A DNA stretch of 31,297 bases. It comes from a virus. A program made the translations under genes and the position numbers. The DNA lies in IMG/VR virus record IMGVR_UViG_3300043540_000402, positions 1 to 31,297 of that record. One strand, written 5' to 3'. The first letter of the stretch is position 1. Every line of letters begins with the position of its first letter. This document shows positions 13,412 through 22,400 of this stretch, piece by piece. The notes under the pieces were generated by a model that was given only the letters and a program-made list of their open reading frames with translations, did not search any database and had not been told where the DNA came from.

Positions 13412-14044
13412 ATGACAATAGGGCCAGATATTCAGGAAGCATTGGACGAACTTGGGGTGTCCACGTTGATTCGGGTTTATGACCCTGTCTCGAAGTCGTT
13501 TTCTTTTTCCAAATCTGAACAGATATTTTACAAGATAAATAATCAAGCTACACGTCCTTTCATTCGTGAAGTTTTTATCGATGGACAAATTGGATATCAA
13601 TCATCTATAAAATCAGGAACCATAATTAAAATCCATAACGTGCCTTATATTGCCACAAGCTGCACACCTATATATTTCGAAGATGAAGTAATTAAATACG
13701 ACATAATTTTTTACAAATGCAATGTAAGTGGAGAAATTCAAAGGTTGTCCGGTGAATCGAATTGGGATAGGACAACTATGAGAAAAAATCCTTCTTTTGC
13801 AACACAATGTGCCAATGTTTATGCACTTTTAACTGAAACTGACGTTCGTGTAAATGAGACCATTTTACCACCTATTGGAGATAAAACCGAAATTAACCAT
13901 TATTTATATTTAGATAATTTTTACAAAATACAAGAAAAGGATAGATATGTAGCAAGATCAGGAGAATATTACAAAGTGAATGCTGTTTTTCGAAACATTT
14001 TTGAAGGAGTTGATTTGGCTGTTCTATCCAATGACACAAGGTAG
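13412..14044 (+). CDS. Neck/head-closure protein (probable)
   Basis: The protein has 210 residues and is mostly predicted beta, with segments such as SSIKSGTIIKIHNVPYIATS and a C-terminal YVARSGEYYKVNAVFRNIFEG that looks like an SH3-like or beta-barrel stopper fold. Position after the adaptor and before the tail completion genes fits the head-closure (stopper) ring. AAAAAGGAAAA upstream is a weak ribosome site. I do not recognise the exact family, and a minor structural protein is the alternative. The gene ends just before the glycosyltransferase insert. Confidence 0.55.
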   Translation: MTIGPDIQEALDELGVSTLIRVYDPVSKSFSFSKSEQIFYKINNQATRPFIREVFIDGQIGYQSSIKSGTIIKIHNVPYIATSCTPIYFEDEVIKYDIIFYKCNVSGEIQRLSGESNWDRTTMRKNPSFATQCANVYALLTETDVRVNETILPPIGDKTEINHYLYLDNFYKIQEKDRYVARSGEYYKVNAVFRNIFEGVDLAVLSNDTR

Positions 14045-14067
14045 TTCAATCCTCAAAGGAGGAAATT

Positions 14068-16062
14068 ATGAAGAAAAAAGTTTTGATGGTTGGCGAGCAT
14101 CCATTTGGTTTTACTGGCAACAGTATGATGATGCTGTCAATACTTGAAAAATTAAATTTGTCTAAATACAATCCCATTATTTTTTGTCCTACAAATGTTC
14201 CCACCTATAATCCAACAACGACATTAAAAATAGTTCCAGATATTGTGTCCTCTGAAGAGGAAAAGGATGAATGGGGCAATAAAAAACTGGTTCAATTTTT
14301 AAGTAACGAAAAAACGGATGTTTTGTTGTTTGTTGGTATCGATTTTTGGCGTTATCTCAAAATTTTCCCTGATATTAAAAATCTAAAACGAGAAAATAAG
14401 TTCTATTTTTTAGGAATTATCCCATACGATATCCATTATGTGCGGAAAGAATGGATAGCTTTCTTAAAATTATTTGATCACATTGGATTTTATTCTGAGT
14501 TTGGATATAATTTAACAAAAGATATTTTACCCAACACATCACTATTTCGTCCTCCAATGATGAACATGGAGTTATTTCATCCAATAGACGAATCTCGAAA
14601 AATTAAATTGAAAAAAGAAATATTTCCTTTTCTTCCTGAGAATGGGTTTTTGTTTGGATGTGTTTGTGGAAATCAATTTCGAAAAGACCCTCAAACTACT
14701 CTTTTAGCTTTTAGAAAACTCATTGATATTAAAGACAATGTTTATTTTTATATGCATACATCATTGGATAATGGAGTGTATAATTTAGAACAATTTGTCA
14801 ATGATTTAGAATTTCCAAAAAATAAAGTTTTTTTCAAAGACCCACATACCAGACTACCTTTTAATTTGATGCCAAAACTCTATTCTATTTTTGATTGCTA
14901 TGTGAATTGCTCTCTTCAAGAAGGTTTGTCATGGACTGTGCTTCAATCTTTGTTGTGTGGTACTCCTGTTTTGATTTCTGATACAACTGCACATAAAGAT
15001 TTTAATGGACTTCCTGGAGTTGAGTATGTTGTTCCTGACAGAACTTGTTATATTCCAATTTATACAAGTAGTGGACAATCTTGGATAGAAACAAAAGGTT
15101 GTGACGAAAACAAAATCCTTGATGGAATGATCAAAGCTATTGATCATAAAACAAATAGTAATGAAATTTCTAATTCTGCTAAAAAATTTTATTGTCCTTC
15201 CAACATAAATGAGTTTTTAGGCAATATCGTCCAAGCCCCAAAGATTCAAAATGCTTTTGTGTTTGCACAACATTCATCGGCTGGTGATGTTCTAATGACA
15301 ACACGAAGTTTCAAGGCATTGAAAGAAAGACATCCAGATAAAAAATTTATCTATATGACACAGAAACAATACTTTGATATTTTAAAAAATAATCCTTATA
15401 TCGATTCATTGATTGATTGGGACGAATCTGTATTCAATAAATATGAAATTTGCTATAATCCACATGGAGATAGAATTTTGAAAGGCGAATTTAATAGTTT
15501 AGATGTGAAACTGTCTGATATATATCACAAACTATTAGGTGTAGAGCCAAATGATTTCTTTATCCATGAAGAATCAATCAATAATATCCAACTTCCAGAA
15601 CATTTTGTAATTATCCATTCATCTGGTCAGGAGAAATTTTATCGAACATATAAAAACATGAACCAAGTTGTAAAACGAATTCCATATCCAACTATTCAAA
15701 TTGGTTCATTGGATGATCTTTATTGTCCTAATGTAACACTTGATTTAAGAGAAAAACTCACATTTAATCAGACAGCATGGTTAATGAAACGAGCAAAAGC
15801 AGCTATTGTGATCGACTCCTTTCCATCCCATCTTGCAGGAGCTTTAGGAACTCCTGTCGTTGTACTTTATGGTCCTGCACCAGCACGAGTTACAGGTCCT
15901 GTAGGCGATCCATCAAAAATTAGAAATGTTGAACCTGATAAATTGAAATACTGTAAAAGACTTACAAATTGTTGGGGGCGTTTTAGAGGATGCAAAGAAC
16001 CTTGTATCGATAAACTGACGGTGGATGAAATAGTCAAATCATTTCAGGAATTGGTGGGATAA
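14068..16062 (+). CDS. Bifunctional glycosyltransferase, GT4-like plus GT9-like
   Basis: The 664-residue protein has a perfect AAAGGAGG site upstream. Residues 1 to about 390 look like a GT-B fold GT4 enzyme: a Gly-rich N-terminal EHPFGFTGNSMMML, GCVCGNQFRKDPQTTLLAF (about 197-215) and NCSLQEGLSWTVLQSLLCGT (280-299). In the last motif the family's E-x7-E pair is E285...Q293, so the second Glu is replaced. Residues about 395-664 resemble GT9 heptosyltransferases: HSSAGDVLMTTRSFKAL (402-418), FVIIHSSGQ, and IDSFPSHLAGALGTPVVVLY (582-601). It probably transfers sugars from activated donors to a virion protein or a host glycan; the acceptor is unknown. It is embedded between head and tail genes, which points to virion glycosylation or cargo gained by transfer. 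The DNA is more AT-rich than the capsid genes. Confidence 0.85.
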   Translation: MKKKVLMVGEHPFGFTGNSMMMLSILEKLNLSKYNPIIFCPTNVPTYNPTTTLKIVPDIVSSEEEKDEWGNKKLVQFLSNEKTDVLLFVGIDFWRYLKIFPDIKNLKRENKFYFLGIIPYDIHYVRKEWIAFLKLFDHIGFYSEFGYNLTKDILPNTSLFRPPMMNMELFHPIDESRKIKLKKEIFPFLPENGFLFGCVCGNQFRKDPQTTLLAFRKLIDIKDNVYFYMHTSLDNGVYNLEQFVNDLEFPKNKVFFKDPHTRLPFNLMPKLYSIFDCYVNCSLQEGLSWTVLQSLLCGTPVLISDTTAHKDFNGLPGVEYVVPDRTCYIPIYTSSGQSWIETKGCDENKILDGMIKAIDHKTNSNEISNSAKKFYCPSNINEFLGNIVQAPKIQNAFVFAQHSSAGDVLMTTRSFKALKERHPDKKFIYMTQKQYFDILKNNPYIDSLIDWDESVFNKYEICYNPHGDRILKGEFNSLDVKLSDIYHKLLGVEPNDFFIHEESINNIQLPEHFVIIHSSGQEKFYRTYKNMNQVVKRIPYPTIQIGSLDDLYCPNVTLDLREKLTFNQTAWLMKRAKAAIVIDSFPSHLAGALGTPVVVLYGPAPARVTGPVGDPSKIRNVEPDKLKYCKRLTNCWGRFRGCKEPCIDKLTVDEIVKSFQELVG

Positions 16063-16063
16063 C

Positions 16064-16456
16064 ATGGAAGACCTACTTGTTTTTTTATTCAATTCTTTTG
16101 ATAAAAAAGAAAACCTATCCAATCTCAAAGAATCTCTGAATAATTTAAATGTTGAATATATTCAAGTATCTGATTATAATGAAGTCAATGAATATAAGAA
16201 GGATAAATGGTTTTTGCTACTTAGGAAGGATGAATATTTACAGGATTTATTAGCAAATTCTATACCGATTTATATTTCCAATCCAGATCGGTATAAAGCA
16301 TTTGCATTTTTCAAAACTGAAGATATAGATAAATTCTCTCTTTGTCCAAGATTATTTCATCCTTCAGTTGTAATTGACAATAATTGGTATCCTGTAAACA
16401 TAGATAAACATTGCGTAATAAATGCTCTTGATGGTTGGATATATAAAGGTACTTAA
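16064..16456 (+). CDS. Unknown protein linked to the glycosyltransferase
   Basis: The protein has 130 residues and starts 2 nt after the glycosyltransferase stop, so it is surely co-expressed. I do not recognise the family. The N-terminus (LLVFLFNSFDKKENLSNLKE) looks like a Rossmann-type beta-alpha start, and the C-terminus has FHPSVVIDNNWYPVN then a Trp-containing end. Such segments occur in carbohydrate-active or nucleotide-sugar proteins, but the match is weak. It may be an accessory subunit or a degenerate glycosyltransferase. The next gene begins immediately after its stop. Confidence 0.55.
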   Translation: MEDLLVFLFNSFDKKENLSNLKESLNNLNVEYIQVSDYNEVNEYKKDKWFLLLRKDEYLQDLLANSIPIYISNPDRYKAFAFFKTEDIDKFSLCPRLFHPSVVIDNNWYPVNIDKHCVINALDGWIYKGT

Positions 16457-17002
16457 ATGGCTATCTCGATGCAAATTCAAAAGATCGATTTTTTTATTTA
16501 TCAGTCAACAAGAGTCTATGACTTTTATGATAAATATATTCGATATGAATTTATGAGGAGAGTAGCCGAACGTTTTCGTCGTTATTTAACAGAAGTTATT
16601 GTATCCCAAGAATTTGATTATCCAAAACTTTCTGAGAAATATGCAGAATGGAAACAACTTCATGGATTGCCGAATAGTTTTTGGATTCAATATGGTATTT
16701 TGAAAAAGAGTTTTTTGATTAAACGAACGGATAAAGGATATAGTGTTACATTATCCGACTCTCTACCAAATAAACATTTGTCCATATTTGATCTTCCAGG
16801 TAAGAAAACTACGGGAAAGGCAACTCCGATACCGATTTCAGAATATGGATATTATATGGAATATGGTCGTGGACGGTCTGGAAGTTTTAAGGCCCAACCT
16901 CCACGACCATTGATTCGTCCAGCATATCTGCAATTTAAGAAGGATGTTTATCCAGATATGTTGGAAAAGGAAAGACAAAAATTCAAATACCTGTGGAAAT
17001 GA
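16457..17002 (+). CDS. Tail completion/neck protein (HK97 gp10 or gpZ-like)
   Basis: The 181-residue protein shows the pattern of phage tail completion proteins: an N-terminal helical part with YAEWKQLHGLPNSFWIQYGI (about 55-75), followed by LKKSFLIK, and a C-terminal beta part YGYYMEYGRGRSGSFKAQPP (about 134-153) then RPLIRPAY. The family usually has EFGT-type and RPFLRPA motifs at these places. It sits between head and tail genes and precedes the tail terminator, as in lambda and HK97. Its role is to join the tail to the neck. The start is directly next to the preceding stop, and AAAGGT upstream is a modest ribosome site. Confidence 0.75.
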   Translation: MAISMQIQKIDFFIYQSTRVYDFYDKYIRYEFMRRVAERFRRYLTEVIVSQEFDYPKLSEKYAEWKQLHGLPNSFWIQYGILKKSFLIKRTDKGYSVTLSDSLPNKHLSIFDLPGKKTTGKATPIPISEYGYYMEYGRGRSGSFKAQPPRPLIRPAYLQFKKDVYPDMLEKERQKFKYLWK

Positions 17003-17005
17003 ATT

Positions 17006-17203
17006 ATGGAAGTACTTGGAATTTACCCAATGAGTGTTCGAGTAGAACTTTCTTTTCCAATTGAAGAATTGAAGGATATTCTTGAAGTTTATGATTCGGT
17101 AAAAGACCATATCCAACCTGAACTTCTAAACAAAGAAGCTGGTTTTGAGCGAATAAGACAGCTTGTTGAGTTTGTAGAATCTGGAGGACGATCCAATGCT
17201 TGA
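17006..17203 (+). CDS. Small helical protein of unknown function
   Basis: The protein has 65 residues from ATG 17006; an alternative ATG at 17030 gives 57 residues. Neither has a strong ribosome site. The sequence is acidic and helical (FPIEELKDILEVYDSVKDHI). It lies between the tail completion and tail terminator genes and overlaps the latter by 8 nt, so it is probably real and translated by coupling. I do not recognise it. Confidence 0.5.
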   Translation: MEVLGIYPMSVRVELSFPIEELKDILEVYDSVKDHIQPELLNKEAGFERIRQLVEFVESGGRSNA

Positions 17204-17645
17204 TCCAACTTTGAAATCATCAAATTTTGTTTTTTCTATCAAAAAGCACTTGATTGAAAATTTGTATGATGCTGGTGGCATTGAGTTGATTTTTGATGAA
17301 TTTTTATCACCTCCAGATAATATTAAACAATGGATTTTTGTAGATTTTGGGTCGATTTCTCGCAATACAGTTTCGCAAATCAATCTCGATATCTATTGTG
17401 TTTCAAGGGAGGATTTTGAGAGTTTTGAATTATATCGTCTTGTAGATTTGGTATTGGGATGTTTTGATGATTCAACGACTACAGATGGAAAAAAGAGAAT
17501 CGCTTGTTATGACAGCACCAATCCAACTGACCCAATAGGTTATTTTTTGGTATTGGATGTAGATCAAAATCCGATTGCATTGGCAAAGCAGGATAATTCA
17601 AAATACATTGTTCTTACAATTTCCTTTCAGATTGCGACAAAATGA
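17196..17645 (+). CDS. Tail terminator protein (probable)
   Basis: The 149-residue protein is predicted alpha/beta with the layout of gpU-like tail terminators: an N-terminal helix, strands around QWIFVDFGSISRNTVSQINL and DIYCVSRED, a helix FELYRLVDLVLGCF, and C-terminal strands around YIVLTISFQIATK. GGAGG lies 8 nt before ATG 17196. Its place just before the tail tube gene fits. It would cap the tail tube after the tape-measure-defined length is reached and mediate head attachment. The stop overlaps the next start (ATGATGA). Confidence 0.75.
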   Translation: MLDPTLKSSNFVFSIKKHLIENLYDAGGIELIFDEFLSPPDNIKQWIFVDFGSISRNTVSQINLDIYCVSREDFESFELYRLVDLVLGCFDDSTTTDGKKRIACYDSTNPTDPIGYFLVLDVDQNPIALAKQDNSKYIVLTISFQIATK

Positions 17646-17857
17646 TGAAAGAAAAAAACTTTATTCTGTGCGAAAAATGTGGTAAACGTCTTATTGAGCG
17701 TATGGAAAATGGACTTTGGCATTTTGTTTTTGGAAAAAGTCAACAAGGATGCCAATACGTTCCAGTTGAGATGTATATCCATGGCAATGTAAAAATAAAA
17801 TGTCTGAGACGAGGTTGTGGTCATTGGAATGTATTAAATTTCTTTCCAAACACTTGA
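17642..17857 (+). CDS. Small Mu Com-like zinc-finger protein
   Basis: The protein has 71 residues with two cysteine pairs: CEKC (about residues 10-13) and CLRRGC (about 54-59). Cys37 and two His residues are nearby. The pattern, an N-terminal CxxC followed by KRLIERM and a C-terminal VKIKC...CGHWN segment, resembles phage Mu Com, a zinc-finger protein that binds mom mRNA and activates translation of the DNA-modification gene. Here it lies between the tail terminator and tail tube, with no mom-like gene visible. Translation appears coupled to the previous gene (ATGA overlap, no clear ribosome site). Nucleic-acid binding is likely; the target is unknown. Confidence 0.65.
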   Translation: MMKEKNFILCEKCGKRLIERMENGLWHFVFGKSQQGCQYVPVEMYIHGNVKIKCLRRGCGHWNVLNFFPNT

Positions 17858-17869
17858 TTTTTTATTTAT

Positions 17870-18034
17870 CAGAAGAAACGTCGTAAAACTCCTGACTTTA
17901 GACATGGGGATATAAGGCGAAAAAAACTTGACATTATACATGAATATGGTTAGTGTGGCTCCCCTTTGGACTGGGACTACAGTCCATTGGCTATGCTATA
18001 AAAGCCCCTGGCTTTAGCCGTGGGGAATAGTCAC
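17870..18034 (+). mobile_element. IS200/IS605-family mini-element (copy 2), transposase-less
   Basis: This 165-bp relative of copy 1 lies between the Com-like gene and the tail tube gene. It keeps the left hairpin (TCCTGACTTTAGACATGGGG), a promoter-like TTGACA (17928-17933) with TAGTGT (17951-17956) at 17 bp, the hairpin TGGACT/AGTCCA (17967-17972, 17981-17986) and the right-end hairpin with CCCC (18005-18008) and GGGG (18022-18025). Flanking upstream bases are TTTAT. No transposase or tnpB reading frame exists. Relative to copy 1, both arms of the middle hairpin change together, so the fold is preserved. Bases after GTCAC (18035 onward) would be the guide if this is transcribed as an omega-RNA. 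Confidence 0.8.
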
Positions 18035-18108
18035 GGATAATTAAGTACAATAGGATTTATCCTAAGAATGCTAACAGCCCCTTTTGTTTTAAATGAATGG
18101 AGGATTAT

Positions 18109-18690
18109 ATGAGGACAGGACCAGTAACAAAGGATACTTCGACTATTGCATTGGGTTTGGCACAGATTCGAATTGGAAAAGCAGCGACATACATTGCTTC
18201 TGGTGAAGCCACGTTGACTTCATCTGATTCGATTGGTGCCTTGGCAAACACCAAATTTACCGGAAAAACTGACTGGTATAAACTGGAATCTGGTTTTCCT
18301 TTGCTGGAAGACTACGTTGTGGCAATTCGGGAATCTGCTTCGTTGGAATGTGCCTTTAAGGAACTTACACCGTACAATATGTATCTGGCCTACGGTCTTG
18401 ATCCTACTTCTGCATCTCTTGCTGCACATTCTGGTGAAATCGCTCTTGGAGGCCGTACAGCTCCGAGCTATGTCCGGATGGAAGCTGTGTACACCTTTCC
18501 GAATGGCACCAACAAACTCACTATCATCTTTCCGAGGGCACAGGTTGTTGCTTCTACGGAACTTGATTTCAAGTCAGAATCTGAAGCACAAGTTCCAATC
18601 ACTTTTGAAGCCAAACGTGCCGATTCCGAAGTTTCTGGTGGCAATGCAATTTGGGACAACAGTCCACTTGGAAAAATTGTCTGGAGCTAA
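18109..18690 (+). CDS. Major tail (tube) protein
   Basis: The protein has 193 residues. ATG 18109 is preceded by TGGAGG; an in-frame ATG at 18097 overlaps that site. It is a beta-rich protein with Thr/Ala/Gly-rich loops and the typical C-terminal half of siphovirus tube proteins: MEAVYTFPNGTNKLTIIFPR, ASTELDFKSESEAQVPITFE and a final NSPLGKIVW. Codon use is less AT-rich, as in the capsid gene, consistent with high expression. It is followed by a strong terminator and then by the chaperone genes, as expected for a tail tube gene. No sheath gene lies before it, which supports a siphovirus. Confidence 0.88.
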   Translation: MRTGPVTKDTSTIALGLAQIRIGKAATYIASGEATLTSSDSIGALANTKFTGKTDWYKLESGFPLLEDYVVAIRESASLECAFKELTPYNMYLAYGLDPTSASLAAHSGEIALGGRTAPSYVRMEAVYTFPNGTNKLTIIFPRAQVVASTELDFKSESEAQVPITFEAKRADSEVSGGNAIWDNSPLGKIVWS

Positions 18691-18701
18691 TTTTCAATCA
18701 G

Positions 18702-18726
18702 TGATGGGGGAAATTCTCCCCCATCA
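18702..18726 (+). terminator. GC-rich hairpin after the tail tube gene
   Basis: TGATGGGGG (18702-18710) and CCCCCATCA (18718-18726) form a perfect 9-bp stem around AAATTCT, followed by TTTCT. It would attenuate transcription into the chaperone and tape measure genes, so tube protein is made in excess. Confidence 0.75.
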
Positions 18727-18744
18727 TTTCTAAAGGAGTAAAGT

Positions 18745-19119
18745 ATGAAACTTAATCCTCAAATCCGAACCATTGAAATTGGTATTCGTGAATTGCGGGA
18801 AGTTATGGTTTATCCAATGTCCCTTGCTGATCAATTGAAGTTGAGTGATCTAATTACAGATTCTTTGGCAAAACTTCAAAGTGTTTCTGAACTAAATTCT
18901 TCTGTAGGTTTGATTTCATTTATTTTGAATTTGATCAAGGAAAAGTCTTCTTTTGTGTTGAAAATGGTCTTGGATGAAAATGAAGACCCCGATGAATTCA
19001 TGGGCAATATTTCAAATGAACAGTTTGTTGAGTTTGTAAAACTGATTATTGAAGTGAACTTTGATCCGATCTCAAAAAACTTGAAGGGCCTTCTGAAGAA
19101 AGCGGAGACGGCGGTATAA
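18745..19119 (+). CDS. Tail assembly chaperone (gpG-like)
   Basis: The protein has 124 residues, is acidic and helical, and sits between tail tube and tape measure, the fixed position of the lambda G chaperone. AAAGGAG precedes the start. The G protein coats the tape measure and helps recruit tube subunits, and is absent from the virion. Close to its end, codons AAA AAC (19075-19080) form part of the A AAA AAC slippery site, from which a fraction of ribosomes would enter the -1 frame and make the longer GT protein. Confidence 0.85.
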   Translation: MKLNPQIRTIEIGIRELREVMVYPMSLADQLKLSDLITDSLAKLQSVSELNSSVGLISFILNLIKEKSSFVLKMVLDENEDPDEFMGNISNEQFVEFVKLIIEVNFDPISKNLKGLLKKAETAV

Positions 19120-19133
19120 GTCTTCAGGAGGCC
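19074..19133 (+). promoter_or_regulatory. Programmed -1 ribosomal frameshift signal
   Basis: A slippery heptamer, A AAA AAC (19074-19080), is in phase with the G reading frame (TCA AAA AAC). After a 6-nt spacer, GGCCTTCTGAAG (19087-19098) pairs with CTTCAGGAGGCC (19122-19133) over 12 bp with one G-U wobble, loop 23 nt. These are the three canonical parts of a -1 frameshift site. Shifting joins the frame that continues to 19475. Confidence 0.9.
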
Positions 19134-19475
19134 ATTGCTACCGTATGTGAAGCGTACAAAATTCATCCAAATGATTTTGTTCTAAAAAGTTTTCGTGATG
19201 GAGGATTGACAGCTTCACAGCTTTTGTTTTTGTATGATTCTTATATAAAACGAGAAAAACTAAGATTTCAAATAAATGCGTCTTTGCATGGGATAAAACT
19301 TGATGATGATGATATAAATTCGGATAGTCCTCCACAACAGACGAAAGCTGCCAAAATTTCTAAAAACGAATTTCTATTTCGTGATCCTACGGAATATGAG
19401 AAAATGTCGTCGGAGGAAAGGGAGCGTCTGACCAAAAAGATGATGCAGCATTATTCATCTATCAAGTTGTTTTAG
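19080..19475 (+). CDS. T extension of tail assembly chaperone GT, made by -1 frameshift
   Basis: In the -1 frame after the slippery site, translation continues for 131 residues, giving a GT fusion of about 243 residues starting at 18745. The extension begins with an acidic linker (EGPSEESGDGG) and then a helical domain with LQEAIATVCEAYKIHPNDF and LLFLYDSYIKREKLRF. There is no good start codon or ribosome site for independent translation; a TTG at 19206 in the same frame is only a formal start. In lambda-like phages the T part binds the tube protein while G binds the tape measure. The stop (19473-19475) overlaps the ribosome-site region of the tape measure gene. Confidence 0.85.
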   Translation, partial: LEGPSEESGDGGISLQEAIATVCEAYKIHPNDFVLKSFRDGGLTASQLLFLYDSYIKREKLRFQINASLHGIKLDDDDINSDSPPQQTKAAKISKNEFLFRDPTEYEKMSSEERERLTKKMMQHYSSIKLF

Positions 19476-19486
19476 TGGAGGAATAC

Positions 19487-22400
19487 ATGGCTGATTCGAA
19501 TACCCTCGAAACAAAATTTACTGCTGATGTAACTGATGCATTACGGGGCATTAAAGAGTTTAAGGAAGCCCTTGAGGCTGTAGGTAAAAAAGCATCAGAA
19601 GTCGTTCAAAATTTCCTCAAACTTGATTCTGGTGTAGAGCAATCTGCTCGAACGTTTGATAAATACTCACAGATCATCCAGCAATTCCAAGCCTTTGCCT
19701 CTAACCTTGGCAAAACATTAGACTCTGTTACAACAAAAATTTCTAATTCCCAAGCTGCAATGTCTAATATAGCCAATGCTACTGGTAAAGCTACAAAGGC
19801 TTTATCAGAATATGATCAAGCATGGGGATTTTTGCACACTGTTTTTGAGGATCAGCCTGCTATTTTTGGACGAGTTTTACAAGAACTTAATAAACTCGAA
19901 AATGAATATACTGCTCTATCACTTGGTGGGAAAGATTTACAGAAAACTCTTACTTGGCAATATGATGCACAAACTCTAATTAAAAAAAGTCTTGAAAACT
20001 GGATTGCAAATACCAAAACACTAACTGCACAGCAGAAAAATCTTATTGAAGCCAATGCGCAATTGAACACTGGTCTTACTGATTCTTCTTTTGCTCAGAC
20101 CGCTCTTGGAAAAGCTATATTAAGCACTTACAATAATGGACAAATGTTTTATAACGCCTTGGTAAAAGGCGGTATGACTGTTGGTGTAAACACAGAAAAG
20201 ACCACTGAATATGTTGCTGCATTAAAGGAAGTCTATGCACATCTAAAATCCGTATCATCCAACTCGATCAATTATAATTCTGCTGTAAAGGAACTAAAAA
20301 ATTCTGAAGATTTGCATGTCAGAGCTATGCAATTGATGAATGGAGAGATTTCCAAAGTATCCAATGGATTTTTGGCAATGAAATCATCAGTTGCAGAAAC
20401 TGGTACAGTAATGACCAGTTATAGATATAATCTTGATCAGGTTGCACAATCCAATAAAAGTTTGGTTCCAATTTATGAAAATTTAGCAGCAAAGTATAAA
20501 AACCAACCTCTTCTTTTGTCCGCCGCCACTAATTCCCTGTTAAAATATGGTGAATCACAAGAAGGATTAAGAACAATACAGCGATCTTTGTTGGAAAATC
20601 TTGTTGAAACATCTAATGGAATGGTGAATTATGGAGGTAAGCTTCTTCAAGGACAAGAACTTACACGAAAACTAAACTATGAAAAATCCAGACTTACCGG
20701 TCTTCTGAATCAGGAAGGCACTGTATTAAAATTTCTTGCATCTGGATATGATAATACTGAACAAGGATTGATGCAGTTTATCAACTCCAGTATGCAAGGA
20801 ACAGTTACCTATAAAGAGTTTCAGAAGGAACTTACAGGATTTAATACAACTGTTCGGCAACTCGGAGAATATAACGAGGTTTATGCCAATAGTTTTAAGA
20901 AATCTGCTTCTGCTGTTTTAGAAAACAAAGGACAAGTTGAAGCTGCTTCCCAAGCTTATTTGAAGTATGCTCGTACTTCTGAGCAGATTATTTACCAAAT
21001 GAATGAGTATGTTCGTGTTGGAAAGCAGAAAGCTGCCCAGGATTATGAAGACAACAAAAATATCGGAAATTATGTTCGACGTGTTTCTGAGTTAGAATCC
21101 CAACAACATCTTTTAACTGAAACTTTACGAAATCAAGGAACAGTATCTTCTTTTACAGCACACGCAAATTCTATAAATACCACAAATCTTCTTGAATATG
21201 CTAAAGCCAGTGGTGTTTCCTCAGCTACTACGTTAAACCTCTCCAATGTTCTTAGTGGATTGACCACAAAATATTCTGCTTTATCCCCATTTGTGGATAA
21301 ACTTCGTGTTTCTGTTTTGTCCGGAAATATGGAGTTTGAGAGAGCACAAACCGTTCTTGCTGGTATTGTAAAATCGCATGAAGCTTATTTAGAGACTCTA
21401 AAAACTACTGAGTCTTGGTCAGCAAAGGTACTTGGTAAGATAAAAGAGTATGTAACCTACTATGCTGCTGCCACAGCTATCTTTGCAGCTACAGTTGCAT
21501 TGCGAGAAGGTGCTGTTGCAATTGCAAATTATGATCAAGCACTATATGACCTGCAAGCCATTTTAGGTTCTACACGAGGAGAAGCAAAAACTCTTGGCGA
21601 AGAGATGAAAGATGCATCCTCCAAAACAATTTACTCTCTCAACGAAATTGGAGATGGAGTAAAGTTGATGGGGCAGGCAGGTTTAAGTACTCAGCAAATT
21701 ATCCAATCACTTACGCCAACATTAGATTTGGCGATGGGTACATTAGAAAAAATGGAACCGGTTGTAGATTTACTTACATCTACAATGGTTGCATTTGGAA
21801 AAGAAGCATTTCAGGTTTCAGAAATTGCCGATGTAATGGCGCTGGCAATCAACCGTTCTAAGTTGGATGTTGAAAAACTTAGAACCATTTTCAATTATAT
21901 TGGTGTTTCTGCAAAACAAGCTGGTTTATCTCTCCAAGAAACTGCTGCATCTGCAATGATTTTGGCTGATTCTGGTTTGAAAGCAAGTAATATTGGTACA
22001 AGCTTACGAAATGTTATCTCTAAACTCATTGCACCAAATGTCCAACTTCGTCAAACACTTCAAGCCATTGGTCAAACCACATCAGACCTTAATCCATTAG
22101 TTGTAGGATATGAAAAAGCTTTAGAAAATTTGAGTAAAGCTCTATCTGTTACTTCAGTTACTATGGATGGATCAATCCAGACCACTATGGATGCTTCAAA
22201 AGCCTATGAAATGTTCGGTCTTCGTGGTGCACAAGCTGCACTTGCTTTGACGAGCGCATTTCTTTCGGGTAAATATCAAGAGACATTGGAATCGTTGGAT
22301 GAAACAGGTGTAGCTGCAAAAATGGCTCGTACTCAGATGGAAGGTCTTGAAGCAAGATTTAAAAATCTTATAGCCAATACAAAATTATTGGCGGTTGCAC

